Notes: generated by a model from the letters alone, not told the origin. A DNA stretch of 38,426 bases from CAZMXI01 sp964570205 (GCA_964570205.1 CAZMXI010000019.1:1-38426), one strand, 5' to 3'. Shown: positions 8,392 to 16,720, counted from the stretch's first letter. Translations and numbers: made by a program.

Positions 8392-9564
8392 TCAGGCGGA
8401 CGTTGACGACGAGCCGCGGCTGTGCAATCGCTCCCGATAGATCCGAAGCAGCTCATCCACGTGGCGGTCCTGGGAAAGCTGCGGCCGCAGAGCCAGGGCG
8501 GCATCACGCATCTGGCGGCGCAATGCCCGGTCCAGAAGCCTGCGGGTGGCGTCGGCCAGGGCGGGGATGTCGCGCGGATCATCGACAACGAAGCCTTCGC
8601 CACCGGGCGTAATGACTTCGTGCGCTCCGGCCTGGCGGGTGACGATGACGGGCAGACCCATCGCGACCGCTTCGAAGACGACCAGCCCGCACGTATCCGA
8701 ACGCGAAGGGTACAGCAGGAAATCGGCCGCCCGGTAGAAAGGGCGGACATCGGCCGCGGAACCCGCAAAGATGACGCGGTCAGCGATGCCGAGACTGGCC
8801 GCCTGGCGGCGATATCCGGCTGGATCATCGCGACCCACCACCACCAGTGCCAGCCGTGGATCGTTGACCTGCGCAACCACGGCGATGGCCTGGGGGACGC
8901 CCTTAAGCTGGAAATCCTGCCCGATGACCAGGGCGACAGTGGTGTCGGCGGCGATGTTCAGGCGGCGGCGGATTTCGTCGCGGGCCTCCGGGCAGGCTGC
9001 AGGGTCGAATTTCCGCAGATCGATGCCGAGCAGGAGCCGGGTGAGCCGATCCTCTCGCTGCGGGAAGGAGCGGGCGGCGGCCTGGCGCATGGCGTTTGAG
9101 AGACAGAGGACGATCGAGCCATCGGAACGATCGATCATCCGACGCTCGACGGCCGCCAGCCGCTGTCGCTTGCAGTTGAAGGAGGTGCCGATGCGCGACA
9201 GGACGCGGCGGAGGGGATCATTATGGCGGAGACAGCCTTCAGTGAGGTTCTGTGCGGCCAGGCCAGCATGCGGGTGATAGACATCGCACCAGCGCACGGG
9301 CAGCATGGCATGGATGATATCGTACCGGTGCGCTGCGAGATGTTGGTCAAGGGTGTCGAGGAACCGCAGGTAGCGGCCGGCGCGAGTGAGGCCGCCAGCG
9401 TTCAGCGGAACCTGCCGGATGGCGGGTAGGCCAGGAGCAAACGTATGAGCGAGGAGGGAGACATCGTGGCCGCGATCACGCAGCGAGCGAGCGAGGTTGA
9501 TGGTGTAAACCTCAGCGCCGCCGCGGGCAGTGTCAGCGCCGAAGATGACAAGACCGATCTTCAT
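8392..9564 (-). CDS. GT4-type glycosyltransferase
   Basis: 390 residues from the ATG at 9564 (MKIGLVIFG). The frame is open 300 bases further upstream, but those residues are proline/arginine-rich shadow sequence that would overlap nothing real, and GT4 proteins begin with exactly this strand. N-terminal glycine-rich loop GGAEVYTINLARSLRDRGHDV; C-terminal nucleotide-sugar domain with IGQDFQLKGVPQAIAV, VIFAGSAADVRPFYRAADFLLYP and the family's E-x7-E region in DTCGLVVFEAVAMGLPVIVT. It probably adds a sugar to a lipid-linked glycan at the cytoplasmic face. The WaaP-type kinase 74 bases upstream suggests LPS-core assembly. No signal peptide. Confidence 0.9.
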   Translation of the reverse strand: MKIGLVIFGADTARGGAEVYTINLARSLRDRGHDVSLLAHTFAPGLPAIRQVPLNAGGLTRAGRYLRFLDTLDQHLAAHRYDIIHAMLPVRWCDVYHPHAGLAAQNLTEGCLRHNDPLRRVLSRIGTSFNCKRQRLAAVERRMIDRSDGSIVLCLSNAMRQAAARSFPQREDRLTRLLLGIDLRKFDPAACPEARDEIRRRLNIAADTTVALVIGQDFQLKGVPQAIAVVAQVNDPRLALVVVGRDDPAGYRRQAASLGIADRVIFAGSAADVRPFYRAADFLLYPSRSDTCGLVVFEAVAMGLPVIVTRQAGAHEVITPGGEGFVVDDPRDIPALADATRRLLDRALRRQMRDAALALRPQLSQDRHVDELLRIYRERLHSRGSSSTSA

Positions 9565-9574
9565 CGATGAGCCA

Positions 9575-9580
9575 AGAATA
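9575..9580 (-). promoter_or_regulatory. Possible -10 box (TATTCT) upstream of the GT4 gene
   Basis: TATTCT on the minus strand, ten bases before the ATG at 9564, with no Shine-Dalgarno between. It fits the weak end of the near-leaderless pattern seen elsewhere in this window. Confidence 0.22.
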
Positions 9581-9638
9581 CAGGCGAGGCGGGACGGTGG
9601 AAAGGAAAGCGTCTCGGCCTGTTGACCGGAAGTTGCGT

Positions 9639-10502
9639 TCAGTCGGCGGGGATGGGGACGTTGCGGTGGGGTTGCTTGCGGTTGAGCCTCGCATCGTGCC
9701 GGGCCATCCAGGCGATCTTGCCTTGGATACGGCGCGCGAGTGGGGTGATATCGTCGATTTGCCGCTGGGCGGCGTAACGCGTCAGCCACGCGATTCGCTG
9801 GCTGTCGGTGATGGGCTGGACGAGCGTGCTGTACCAGAACTGGGCGAGGTCCTTGACGATCCATCGTCCGCGAAACAGGCGAGACAATCGCCGGACCCTG
9901 GCTGCATCGATGAGCCTCAGATCCACAGCGTCGTCGAGCGGCCTGGCCATGAAATGGCAGAGATAGAGATCCCGGTGGTGCAGGCCGGCATTGTGAAGGC
10001 GGGCGGCAAGGTCGGCGGTCGGCTCGAGCAGTCGAACGAACGGAAAGCCGTCTTCCAGCAGGCGGTCGGAAGGGCGGTAATCGGCGAGGTCCTCGATGAT
10101 GACGAAGCTCCGGCCATCGTCAAGCCCCCCCCAGCCAACCAGGGGCGCTGCAGGGATGTCGTGCGACATCAACGCGTGCAGGCCGCCGGCTTCGGCATCG
10201 GCGGGGCTGGTGCGGGAGAACACGGGCCTGTACCGCTTGATATGAAGTCGCAGGTGGCGGCCGTCGGCCAGCAAGGCGTCGAGCGTGCCGTTCTCGCGAT
10301 CATCGAGGTTGCGCCATATGCGGATAGCGGGATGGGAGAACACAGCGTCGGCGTCCAGTCCGATTTCGCGGAGGATCGGCTGGTAATCCGGGGCGACATG
10401 GAAGAAGCATCGAGGGCGGCGGAACATAACGGTGCGTGCGAAGCGGCGGTGAACGCATGGGAACAACGGTTTACGGCCGGATATGCCGTCACCGCCGTTC
10501 AT
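9639..10502 (-). CDS. WaaP/RfaP-type LPS-core kinase
   Basis: 287 residues. The kinase-like fold is recognisable: ATP-binding strands (HLRLHIKRYRP), the hinge RSFVIIEDL, the catalytic loop ARLHNAGLHHRDLYLCHFM, where HRDLYLCHF is the signature of the WaaP/Kdo-kinase family, and the metal-binding Asp in LRLIDAARV. Family members phosphorylate heptose I or Kdo of the LPS inner core at the cytoplasmic face of the inner membrane, so this supports an LPS-bearing envelope. The start at 10502 overlaps the end of the upstream gene by 14 bases and has no clear ribosome site, suggesting coupling; an internal ATG at 10427 is an alternative start. A GT4 gene follows. The exact acceptor sugar is not known. 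Confidence 0.85.
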   Translation of the reverse strand: MNGGDGISGRKPLFPCVHRRFARTVMFRRPRCFFHVAPDYQPILREIGLDADAVFSHPAIRIWRNLDDRENGTLDALLADGRHLRLHIKRYRPVFSRTSPADAEAGGLHALMSHDIPAAPLVGWGGLDDGRSFVIIEDLADYRPSDRLLEDGFPFVRLLEPTADLAARLHNAGLHHRDLYLCHFMARPLDDAVDLRLIDAARVRRLSRLFRGRWIVKDLAQFWYSTLVQPITDSQRIAWLTRYAAQRQIDDITPLARRIQGKIAWMARHDARLNRKQPHRNVPIPAD

Positions 10503-11124
10503 CTGGCCGCATGGCCAGGGGCGGCTGAAGAATTTCGGTCAGGATGAACTGTGAGCGAAGCGTGCCGGGGTTTAGCCAGCCCGAGATGGCCCTGGCGGAC
10601 GCAAGCGGCGTCTTGGCGCTCGATGTTGCCGACTTGGTTTCCGAGGTGATTTCCGTATCGGCGATATCGGAGTGCCGGGCGAAGGCGGTTCCGGCGGAGA
10701 GCGCTGTGCTCTCGACGGTTTGTGCGGGCTCCGATACCGCATGCGTCTGAGGGAGCGGCGGCGCCACCGAAACGGGCCGCGGCGGCTTGGGCGCTGGCCG
10801 CTTGGGGACCGGCCGGCGCGCCTCAGGTTTCGGCCGTTGACGCTGGGGGCGCGGCGGTTGCGGTGGCGGGGCGGGCGGCATCTGCTGGCGCGGGGGCAGC
10901 GGCGGCGGCTCGGGCTCCTGGGGTTTGGGCATCTCGACGCCGGTCAGTTCACGCAACATGTCCTCCCACGACTTGCCGCCGTCCTGCTGCTGGCCGGGCT
11001 TTTTCTTCTTGGCGTTGGAAGCCAGGCCGACCAATATCCAGAAGACGACGAACGCCGCGCCGACCAGGAGTCGGATCAGGTCGCCTCCGTCATCGGCGGC
11101 AAGAATGGGCGGGAAATCCATCAT
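10489..11124 (-). CDS. Proline-rich single-pass membrane protein downstream of floA
   Basis: 211 residues, function unknown. One membrane segment (LLVGAAFVVFWILVGLAS, about residues 19-36) is followed by a basic stop-transfer stretch (NAKKKKPGQQQ), then a long proline/arginine-rich spacer (about 65-120; PPLPPRQQ, PPAPPPQPPRPQRQ), a low-complexity Ser/Thr region, and an ordered-looking end, WLNPGTLRSQFILTEILQPPLAMR. Similar proteins with this arrangement are common beside floA in planctomycetes to my knowledge, but I cannot name a family. It lies 26 bases after floA and overlaps the WaaP-type kinase gene, so it is probably in the same transcript. The short C-terminal motif is the part most likely to bind a partner. 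Confidence 0.75.
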   Translation of the reverse strand: MMDFPPILAADDGGDLIRLLVGAAFVVFWILVGLASNAKKKKPGQQQDGGKSWEDMLRELTGVEMPKPQEPEPPPLPPRQQMPPAPPPQPPRPQRQRPKPEARRPVPKRPAPKPPRPVSVAPPLPQTHAVSEPAQTVESTALSAGTAFARHSDIADTEITSETKSATSSAKTPLASARAISGWLNPGTLRSQFILTEILQPPLAMRPDERR

Positions 11125-11150
11125 GGTGATTCAATCGTAACGGACCGAAT

Positions 11151-12167
11151 TCACTTGCTGTCGCCGGGCCGCGAGATCGCTTCGCGCATCTGGGTGTCAG
11201 CCTGCACGTTGCGGAGCTTGTAGTAATCCATGACCCCCAGGTTGCCACTGCGAAACGCTTCGGCGATGGCCCGCGGAATCTCAGCCTCGGCCAGCACGAC
11301 GGCGGCACGGTTCTCGGCGACCTTGGCGATGTTTTCCTGCTCGGTCGCAATGGCCAGGGCGCGGCGTTTCTCAGCTTCGGCCTGGAACCTGCGCTTGTCG
11401 GATTCGGCCTGGTCGGCCTGGAGCTTGGCGCCGACGTTTTCACCTACATCGATGTCGGCGATGTCGATGGAGAGGATCTCAAACGCAGTGTTGGCATCGA
11501 GCCCCTTGGCCAGCACGGCCTTGGAAATGTGGTCCGGGTTCTCCAGCACATCCTTGTAATCCTTGGCCGAGCCGATGGCTGTGACGATGCCCTCGCCGAC
11601 GCGGGCGATGATCGTCTCCTCGGTGGCGCCGCCGACCAGGGTCTTGATGTTCGTCCGCACGGTGACGCGCGCTTTCACCTTAAGCTGGATGCCGTCCTTG
11701 GCGACGGCGTCGATGGTGTTGCGGCCCATCGCGGCGCTGGGCACGTCGATCACCTTCGGGTTTACGCTGGTTTGAATGGCGTCGAGAATATCGCGCCCGG
11801 CCAGGTCAATCGCCGTGGCGGTCTTCCAGGACAGGTCGATGTTGGCCTTGTTGGCCGCGATCATCGCGCGGATGACGCGATCCACGTCGCCGCCGGCGAG
11901 AAAGTGCGATTCCATCTCCTGCTGGCTGACATTCAGGCCCGCGCGCATCGCCTGAATGCGCGAGTTGACGATCGTGACCGCGCTGACCTTCCTGAGCCGC
12001 ATGCCGATCAGCTCGAAAAACGTGACGTGAGCGCCGCTGACCAGGGCGCGGACGTAAAGCCCGAGGAACTGGAACAGGATGGCGAACAGCACCAGCAGGA
12101 CCAGGCCCACCACCACCAGGATCACCCATCCCAGTGATTCATAGTTGAATTGCCCCAGAGTCATCAT
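11151..12167 (-). CDS. floA: Flotillin-like protein FloA
   Basis: 338 residues from the ATG at 12167. I prefer this to the ATG two codons upstream (12173) because the AGGAG site sits eight bases before 12167 but only two before 12173. One N-terminal membrane stretch (LGWVILVVVGLVLLVLFAILFQFLGLYV, about 12-39) is followed by the FloA/YqfA body: HVTFFELIGMRLRKV, VNSRIQAMRAGLNVS, NPKVIDVPSAAMGRNTIDAVAKDGIQLKVKARVTVR and a long helical region (ADQAESDKRRFQAEAEKRRALA) that drives oligomer formation. FloA proteins scaffold functional membrane microdomains. It follows two NfeD genes, the usual partner arrangement. Length matches the family (about 330). Confidence 0.95.
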   Translation of the reverse strand: MMTLGQFNYESLGWVILVVVGLVLLVLFAILFQFLGLYVRALVSGAHVTFFELIGMRLRKVSAVTIVNSRIQAMRAGLNVSQQEMESHFLAGGDVDRVIRAMIAANKANIDLSWKTATAIDLAGRDILDAIQTSVNPKVIDVPSAAMGRNTIDAVAKDGIQLKVKARVTVRTNIKTLVGGATEETIIARVGEGIVTAIGSAKDYKDVLENPDHISKAVLAKGLDANTAFEILSIDIADIDVGENVGAKLQADQAESDKRRFQAEAEKRRALAIATEQENIAKVAENRAAVVLAEAEIPRAIAEAFRSGNLGVMDYYKLRNVQADTQMREAISRPGDSK

Positions 12168-12233
12168 TGCCATCGCTCCTTGTCTGCTTCAAAGCCGGCG
12201 CCGGCCGCTGCCGGATCGCCGAATCCGTTCGCT

Positions 12234-12701
12234 TCAGCCTGGTATTTCCTGCACAATCGGCCTGCGGTTGTCGAGGCTGACGACAACCACATTCCTCCCG
12301 GCCGCAATGATCCCATATTCCGACATCGCTTCAATGCGTTGGCCGGCGAATTCGCACACGCCTGTCGGCCGCAGTTCGCTGACGGCCACGCCGCCCTGGC
12401 CGATCCGCACACGGAGCGGCGGCGCTGTCGTTTCCACCGGCGGCAAGACGATCCGGCGGCCGACGGGCGTCCTGGGCCAGACGCGGATCAGCCATGCCCA
12501 GAGCAGGGGAGTGGCCACCATGCCCATCATGGCCACGCCAAAGCCCAGCCAGAAGTGAATGGCGAAACAGACCACGATCGAGCCGACGATGGAAAGGCCG
12601 CCGAGGATACCGAGCAGGCCATGCGTGGGCAGGAAGAACTCGGCAACCAACAGGATGATGCCTATGGAGAGGAGCAGGATGATCCACGCAAGCAAGGTCA
12701 T
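12234..12701 (-). CDS. Short NfeD-family membrane protein (OB-fold type)
   Basis: 155 residues. The first 75 residues are hydrophobic with three or four membrane segments (LLAWIILLLSIGIILLVAEFFLP, LLGILGGLSIVGSIVVCFAIHF, VAMMGMVATPLLWAWLI). The C-terminal 60 form the small NfeD OB-fold beta-barrel (IGQGGVAVSELRPTGVCEFAGQRIEAMSEYGIIAAG, VVVVSLDNRRPIVQEI). There is no protease domain, so this is the short NfeD1b-like form. It lies between the long NfeD gene (24 bases away) and floA (66 bases). NfeD proteins are thought to assist or regulate flotillin-like scaffolds; the biochemical role is not settled. Confidence 0.9.
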   Translation of the reverse strand: MTLLAWIILLLSIGIILLVAEFFLPTHGLLGILGGLSIVGSIVVCFAIHFWLGFGVAMMGMVATPLLWAWLIRVWPRTPVGRRIVLPPVETTAPPLRVRIGQGGVAVSELRPTGVCEFAGQRIEAMSEYGIIAAGRNVVVVSLDNRRPIVQEIPG

Positions 12702-12725
12702 ATCCGCAATTCACTCCCGAGTGCT

Positions 12726-14306
12726 TCAGGCCCGATCGATCGGCCGGACCACGACCCGACTGCCAGCCACTTCGCGCACGACTATCGACGCGCCATGTGG
12801 CACAAAGCCGCTGTCGCTGACGACGCCGATAATGTGGCGGCCGCCACCGGCATCGGTAAACTCAGCTGAACCGCCCGGCCGAAGGTCCGTCAGGGCCTTG
12901 CCTGCGGCGCCGATGCCCGGGCGCTCATCCATTGGGTCGATGTTCGTCAGGCTTCCGACGGAGGCCGATTCGCTGCCGCCGACGGTGGTTGTCAGGATCA
13001 GCCGGTTGAAGTAGGGCAGTTTCGGCAGATACCGCCTCAGCCACGCAAACAGCAGGAGCGAGCAGGCAAGGCCAACCACGACTACCGTTAAGCCCTGCTT
13101 AATGGCCGCCCAAGTTGTGGGCAGCCGTGGGATGGCGAAGGGCGACCGACCAGGCTCTGGCGCGACGAACGCCATCAGCAACCCGCCGAGGATCAGCACA
13201 ATGCCTGCAAGGCCCGCGACGCCGAAGCCGGGGATTACAAACAACTCCAGCGCCAGTAGAACGATGCCCAGGATAATCGCGAGAATCTCCCACCACTGGG
13301 CATGGCCGGTCAACACGGGCACGCCTACGAGCAGCGCCAGCGAGATCGTCGCGATCACCTCGCCAAAGCCGTGACCGGGCGCATGCAAAGCGGCATAAAG
13401 GCTCATCAGGAAGACGATGAGCAGAATGGCGTGCACCCAGCCGCGATCTAAAAGGCCCACGAGCTTCTCGCCCCAGCCGGGCTCGAAAGTGGCGACGACC
13501 CGGAGGTTGCGGCTGGAAGTCAACTCTTCGAGAGTGGCATAAGAGGCCTTTGCCAGGCCCAGCTTCATGGCGCGGAATGTGTTCACCGTCAGGAGCGTAT
13601 CCGGCGCGTCCACCGGGTTGGCCACACCGTCCTCCTTGACCAACTCCCACCCTTTGGTGGACAGTCCCCATACCTTGCCGGAGAGGTTCTTGTACTCAGA
13701 CTCGCTGACGAATCGCCGTTCGCCGTCCGCCGGGTTCTGAACCCAGTACACGCTGAGGCCAACCTTAACCATGGCACTGACGAGTGTTTCATCGTAGCCG
13801 TTGCGGTGAGCGCTGTCGGCGAAATCAGCAAGAATCGGGCTTTCGGCCTTGGCCCGCTCGGCATCGCCCATAGGCGCCATGCCCGTTGGTCCGATGGCGA
13901 TGGGGGCACAATCACCCAGGACTGCGGCGGTTCCCATGACGATTTCGTCGCAAGCCAGCGCGATCATGGCCCCGGCCGATATCGCCTTGGATGGCACGTA
14001 AGCCAACACGTGCAGGTCCGCCTGCTGCTTGATGAACTGCGAGGTCTCCAAGCCGCTGGTCACCAGCCCTCCATAGCTATCGATATGGAGAATGATGGAC
14101 TTCGCACCCGCTTGTCGGGCTTGCTTGAAATGCTGCTCAAGCATGCGGCGGCTGAAGTCATTGATCTCGCCGTGAAGCAAAACCACGGCGGCCGGACCTG
14201 GCTGGGTGACAGATTGCGCGGGCCGCGTGGCTGGCTGCTGGCCGGCAGGCGCCTCTGACGTTAGCGCGACCAACGCCCAAGCGAGTATGGTCACGATTCG
14301 GTTCAT
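12726..14306 (-). CDS. Long NfeD family protein with ClpP-like serine protease domain
   Basis: 526 residues from the ATG at 14306 (MNRIVTILAWALVALTSEAPA, a signal peptide). Residues about 40-230 are the ClpP/crotonase-like protease domain: VVLLHGEINDF, IILHIDSYGGLVTSG, then the nucleophile Ser in AISAGAMIALACDEI, and a candidate general-base Lys in AERAKAES. After it come four to five membrane segments (WVHAILLIVFLMSLYAALHA, VIATISLALLVGVPVL, ILAIILGIVLLALELFVIPGFG) and a C-terminal OB-fold barrel (PGIGAAGKALTDLRPGGSAEF). Relatives such as the archaeal 1510-N protease cut membrane-linked substrates such as stomatin. First gene of the NfeD-NfeD-FloA run. There is no Shine-Dalgarno; a -10 box sits six bases upstream. 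Confidence 0.93.
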   Translation of the reverse strand: MNRIVTILAWALVALTSEAPAGQQPATRPAQSVTQPGPAAVVLLHGEINDFSRRMLEQHFKQARQAGAKSIILHIDSYGGLVTSGLETSQFIKQQADLHVLAYVPSKAISAGAMIALACDEIVMGTAAVLGDCAPIAIGPTGMAPMGDAERAKAESPILADFADSAHRNGYDETLVSAMVKVGLSVYWVQNPADGERRFVSESEYKNLSGKVWGLSTKGWELVKEDGVANPVDAPDTLLTVNTFRAMKLGLAKASYATLEELTSSRNLRVVATFEPGWGEKLVGLLDRGWVHAILLIVFLMSLYAALHAPGHGFGEVIATISLALLVGVPVLTGHAQWWEILAIILGIVLLALELFVIPGFGVAGLAGIVLILGGLLMAFVAPEPGRSPFAIPRLPTTWAAIKQGLTVVVVGLACSLLLFAWLRRYLPKLPYFNRLILTTTVGGSESASVGSLTNIDPMDERPGIGAAGKALTDLRPGGSAEFTDAGGGRHIIGVVSDSGFVPHGASIVVREVAGSRVVVRPIDRA

Positions 14307-14312
14307 GCGAGT

Positions 14313-14341
14313 ATTGTACGACAAGCTCGGCCATCTGTAAC
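14313..14341 (-). promoter_or_regulatory. Candidate leaderless promoter of the long nfeD gene
   Basis: On the minus strand GTTACA (14341-14336), 17 bases, TACAAT (14318-14313), then six bases to the ATG at 14306. Transcription would start at or next to the start codon. A second -10-like TATAAT (14356-14351) lies further upstream without a good -35. Confidence 0.45.
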
Positions 14342-14413
14342 GGAAAACCCATTATAACCCGCGCTCCTTTTTTGATTCGGCGGGCAGCTTGGCGCCGGCC
14401 CTGTTGGCCGCCG

Positions 14414-14440
14414 GCTGATGCACAAAGCGGCTCCATCAGC
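14414..14440. repeat. Inverted repeat in the nfeD upstream spacer
   Basis: GCTGATG (14414-14420), 13-base loop, CATCAGC (14434-14440). It lies in the roughly 220-base spacer between the Tat-protein stop and nfeD. It has no T-run in the direction of the Tat gene, so it may be a weak terminator or have no function. I see no gene in the spacer. Confidence 0.3.
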
Positions 14441-14527
14441 ATCCGGGCCAGCCTGCTGGCAGGATGGGCCATTACACCGCGCCGTCAGCCGCGACCCTGC
14501 AAGATAAGGACTCACCCTGGCTTGGGT

Positions 14528-15460
14528 TCATGCCTGCCATGGCCGTCTCCGGCCGGTGATGCCGGCCAGCACGCCTTTGGCAATCTTCACATCCTCTTCG
14601 ATTTCGAAGTCGAACATGCCGGCGAGGCTAAAATCGGCGCCGTTGTTGAAGACGTACTTGAACGCATCCGCGGGCGGGATGGCGCCGGCCGCCATCACCT
14701 TGAAGGCGATCCAGGGTTTATCGACGGCCTGCATCACCGCGATCACGTCGTCCGGGTCGCTGCACCACATCGAGTCATGGTTTAGCTTGGCGCTGGGGTA
14801 GTTGTGGTGATGCAGCGTCTTGATGTAGAAGTCGGTGTCCACCTGGGCCTTCTCGCATTCGCGGACGACCTGCAGGCCGTGGCCGCCGACGCCGCAAGGC
14901 ACGCCCAGTTTCTTGCCCTGTTCCACCGCCCGGGCGATGATGCCGACCTGACCATTGGCCGCCAGCGTGTCGGCCTGCACGCCCCAGATATACAGGGCGT
15001 TCGCCCCGGCATCCACCATCTGTTTCAGGGCATCGCCGTACTTGGCCGCGTCGAGGATATCGGCCGTCGAGCAGATGATCCACTGGATCTTCCCGTTGCG
15101 CTTCTCGCGGTAGTCCTGGAGCATCCGGTTGATGTTCGGCGCGGCGTGAATCACCAGCGTGTTGATGCCGTTGGCCTCGGCCAGAGCCATGGTCTCGTAA
15201 ATCTTCTCCTGAGTGTTGTAGTGTTTGGCCAGGTTGTAGACGTATTGCAGGTCGCGGCTGTGGGTGAAATGGGTCAGCAGGTTGCCGCCGAGCAGGATGC
15301 GACTGATCGACAGGTTCTTGATCTTGCCCTGGGGCAGGCCGGTGGCGGCCGAAGGTGGCTCGGCTGCCGCATTCACGGCTGATGCTCCTCCCAGCGACAG
15401 CGCGGCCGAAGCAAGGGCGGCGTGCTTCAGGAACGAGCGGCGGTCGGGTTGGGTGGACAT
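14528..15460 (-). CDS. Tat-exported protein with predicted TIM-barrel (aldo/keto-reductase-like) fold
   Basis: 310 residues. GAGGAG seven bases before the ATG supports the start. The N-terminus is a twin-arginine signal (DRRSFLKHAALASAALSLGG), so a folded protein is exported. The mature part looks like an alternating beta/alpha barrel: ISRILLGGNLLTHF, ALAEANGINTLVIH, KIQWIICSTADILDAAKYG, ANALYIWGVQADTL, KLGVPCGVGGHGLQVV, DTDFYIKTLHHHNYPS, KPWIAFKVMAAGAI, NGADFSLAGMFDFEIEEDV. This layout resembles Tat-tagged aldo/keto reductases of planctomycetes, but I cannot identify the Asp-Tyr-Lys-His catalytic set, and the His-rich KTLHHHNY may instead bind a metal. Enzymatic role unknown. Confidence 0.7.
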   Translation of the reverse strand: MSTQPDRRSFLKHAALASAALSLGGASAVNAAAEPPSAATGLPQGKIKNLSISRILLGGNLLTHFTHSRDLQYVYNLAKHYNTQEKIYETMALAEANGINTLVIHAAPNINRMLQDYREKRNGKIQWIICSTADILDAAKYGDALKQMVDAGANALYIWGVQADTLAANGQVGIIARAVEQGKKLGVPCGVGGHGLQVVRECEKAQVDTDFYIKTLHHHNYPSAKLNHDSMWCSDPDDVIAVMQAVDKPWIAFKVMAAGAIPPADAFKYVFNNGADFSLAGMFDFEIEEDVKIAKGVLAGITGRRRPWQA

Positions 15461-15531
15461 GGGCGGCTCCTCTGAGGAAGTTCTGGTCGAGTCAGCCTGA
15501 CCGGCACATTATGGCGCCGGGCGGCGGGTAC

Positions 15532-15537
15532 TACAAT
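15532..15537 (+). promoter_or_regulatory. Possible -10 box (TACAAT) of the DUF2442 gene
   Basis: TACAAT overlaps the first in-frame ATG (15536) and lies seven bases before the ATG at 15545, so a transcript from it would start at about 15545 without a leader. No convincing -35. Confidence 0.3.
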
Positions 15538-15544
15538 GCGAATG

Positions 15545-15802
15545 ATGCTGACGGACGATACTCAACGCGCGCCCATGGCCAGAGAAGTGCGTGTGACGGA
15601 CGCCGAGTTGGTCGTCGGCCTCGCCGATGGACGACAGATCAGCGTTCCGCTTGCGTGGTTTCCGCGTCTCCTGCATGCCACGCCGGCGCAGCGGGACGTA
15701 TGGGAGCTGCTGGGTGACGGTCAGGGCATTCATTGGCCGGAGGTGGACGAGGACTTGAGCGTTGAGGCGCTGCTCGCGGGGCGGCGGTCGAGGTCGAAGT
15801 AG
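15545..15802 (+). CDS. DUF2442 domain protein
   Basis: 85 residues from the ATG at 15545; in-frame ATGs at 15536 and 15542 are also possible, but the first is overlapped by the likely -10 box. The whole protein fits DUF2442: VRVTDAELVVGLADGRQISVPLAWFPRLLHA, then GQGIHWPEVDEDLSVEALL. DUF2442 proteins often accompany a DUF4160 protein in small pairs thought to be toxin-antitoxin-like. No DUF4160 gene is adjacent here, so this is a solitary copy, convergent with the DUF58 gene. Function unknown. Confidence 0.8.
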   Translation: MLTDDTQRAPMAREVRVTDAELVVGLADGRQISVPLAWFPRLLHATPAQRDVWELLGDGQGIHWPEVDEDLSVEALLAGRRSRSK

Positions 15803-15841
15803 CCTTGTGTTCACGCGAGGGCTTCTGTTGCTCAACGGCTA

Positions 15842-16720
15842 TCAGCTCCTGCGATGGATGAGTTGCACCAGCGCCTTGTCGTACGGCTCCTGCACGTAGA
15901 TCGGGTGATATTCGACGTCGCAGTCCGAGCAGCAGCGCCTGACCGTCGTCAGGTAGTCCTGCACCTGCTTCTTGTATGTCTCGCGGATCTCGGCGGGGTT
16001 GATCTGGAGCTTCTCGCCGGTCTCCAGGTCCTGGAGCGTCACCTGGCGTTCATACGGCAGGTCGACTTCCTCCCGGTCCAGAAGGTGCAGCACGAGTCCC
16101 TGGTGGCGACGGTAGCGCAGGTGTTGGAGAGACCGTGTCAGCTCGGCCGGGTCCAGCCACAGGTCGCTGATCAGGATCACGAGGCTGCGCCGCGGCAGCC
16201 GCTCGGCCAATTGGTGCAGTCCGGCCCCGATATTGGTAGCCTTGGCCGCATTCACCTCGTCCAGTTCGAGCTCGGCAAAAAGCCGGTCCAGATGTGCTGG
16301 CGATGACCCCGGCGGCAGTTCCAGCCTGATCTTCTCATCCATCAGAACGAGCCCCACCTGGTCCTGCTGATTCGCCAGAAGATAGGCCAGGCACGCGGCC
16401 AGGTGCCGGCCGTAGTCGTGCTTGTTGCCGAACCACATGGATGAGCTGGTATCCAGCACAATCGTGGCCCGGAGGTTGGTCTCCTGCTCGTAGAGCTTGA
16501 TGTAATACCGGTCGGAGCGGGAGTAGACCTTCCAATCCAGGTGCCGCAGCTCATCGCCTGGCACATATTCGCGGTGCTCGGAGAACTCGACCGAGAAGCC
16601 GCGGTGGGGCGACTTGTGCAGGCCGGTGATGACCCCCTCGACGACCTGCCGTGCGATGAAGGAGAGCCGGCCGGTACGGGCGGCGTCGGACGGGCTGAAA
16701 TAGCGATACCGATGCGCCAT
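15842..16720 (-). CDS. DUF58 domain protein with von Willebrand A-like fold
   Basis: 292 residues. The DUF58 signature is clear: SVEFSEHREYVPGDELRHLDWKVYSRSDRYYIKLYEQE. The vWA part starts at RATIVLDTSSSMWFG, whose DxSxS is a metal-ion (MIDAS) site, and continues with ACLAYLLANQQDQVGLVLMD and RSLVILISDLWLDP. The C-terminus includes LQHLRYRRHQGLVLHLLDREE. In most genomes such proteins are encoded beside a MoxR-type AAA ATPase and other vWA proteins and are proposed to help assemble or mature other complexes. No MoxR gene lies next to this one. Cytoplasmic, no signal peptide. Biochemical role not established. Confidence 0.9.
   Translation of the reverse strand: MAHRYRYFSPSDAARTGRLSFIARQVVEGVITGLHKSPHRGFSVEFSEHREYVPGDELRHLDWKVYSRSDRYYIKLYEQETNLRATIVLDTSSSMWFGNKHDYGRHLAACLAYLLANQQDQVGLVLMDEKIRLELPPGSSPAHLDRLFAELELDEVNAAKATNIGAGLHQLAERLPRRSLVILISDLWLDPAELTRSLQHLRYRRHQGLVLHLLDREEVDLPYERQVTLQDLETGEKLQINPAEIRETYKKQVQDYLTTVRRCCSDCDVEYHPIYVQEPYDKALVQLIHRRS

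Noticed and set aside
7119..8876. Minus-strand open frame of 585 codons
   Set aside because: It crosses serA, plsY and the glycosyltransferase in other frames; all three have firm family motifs.
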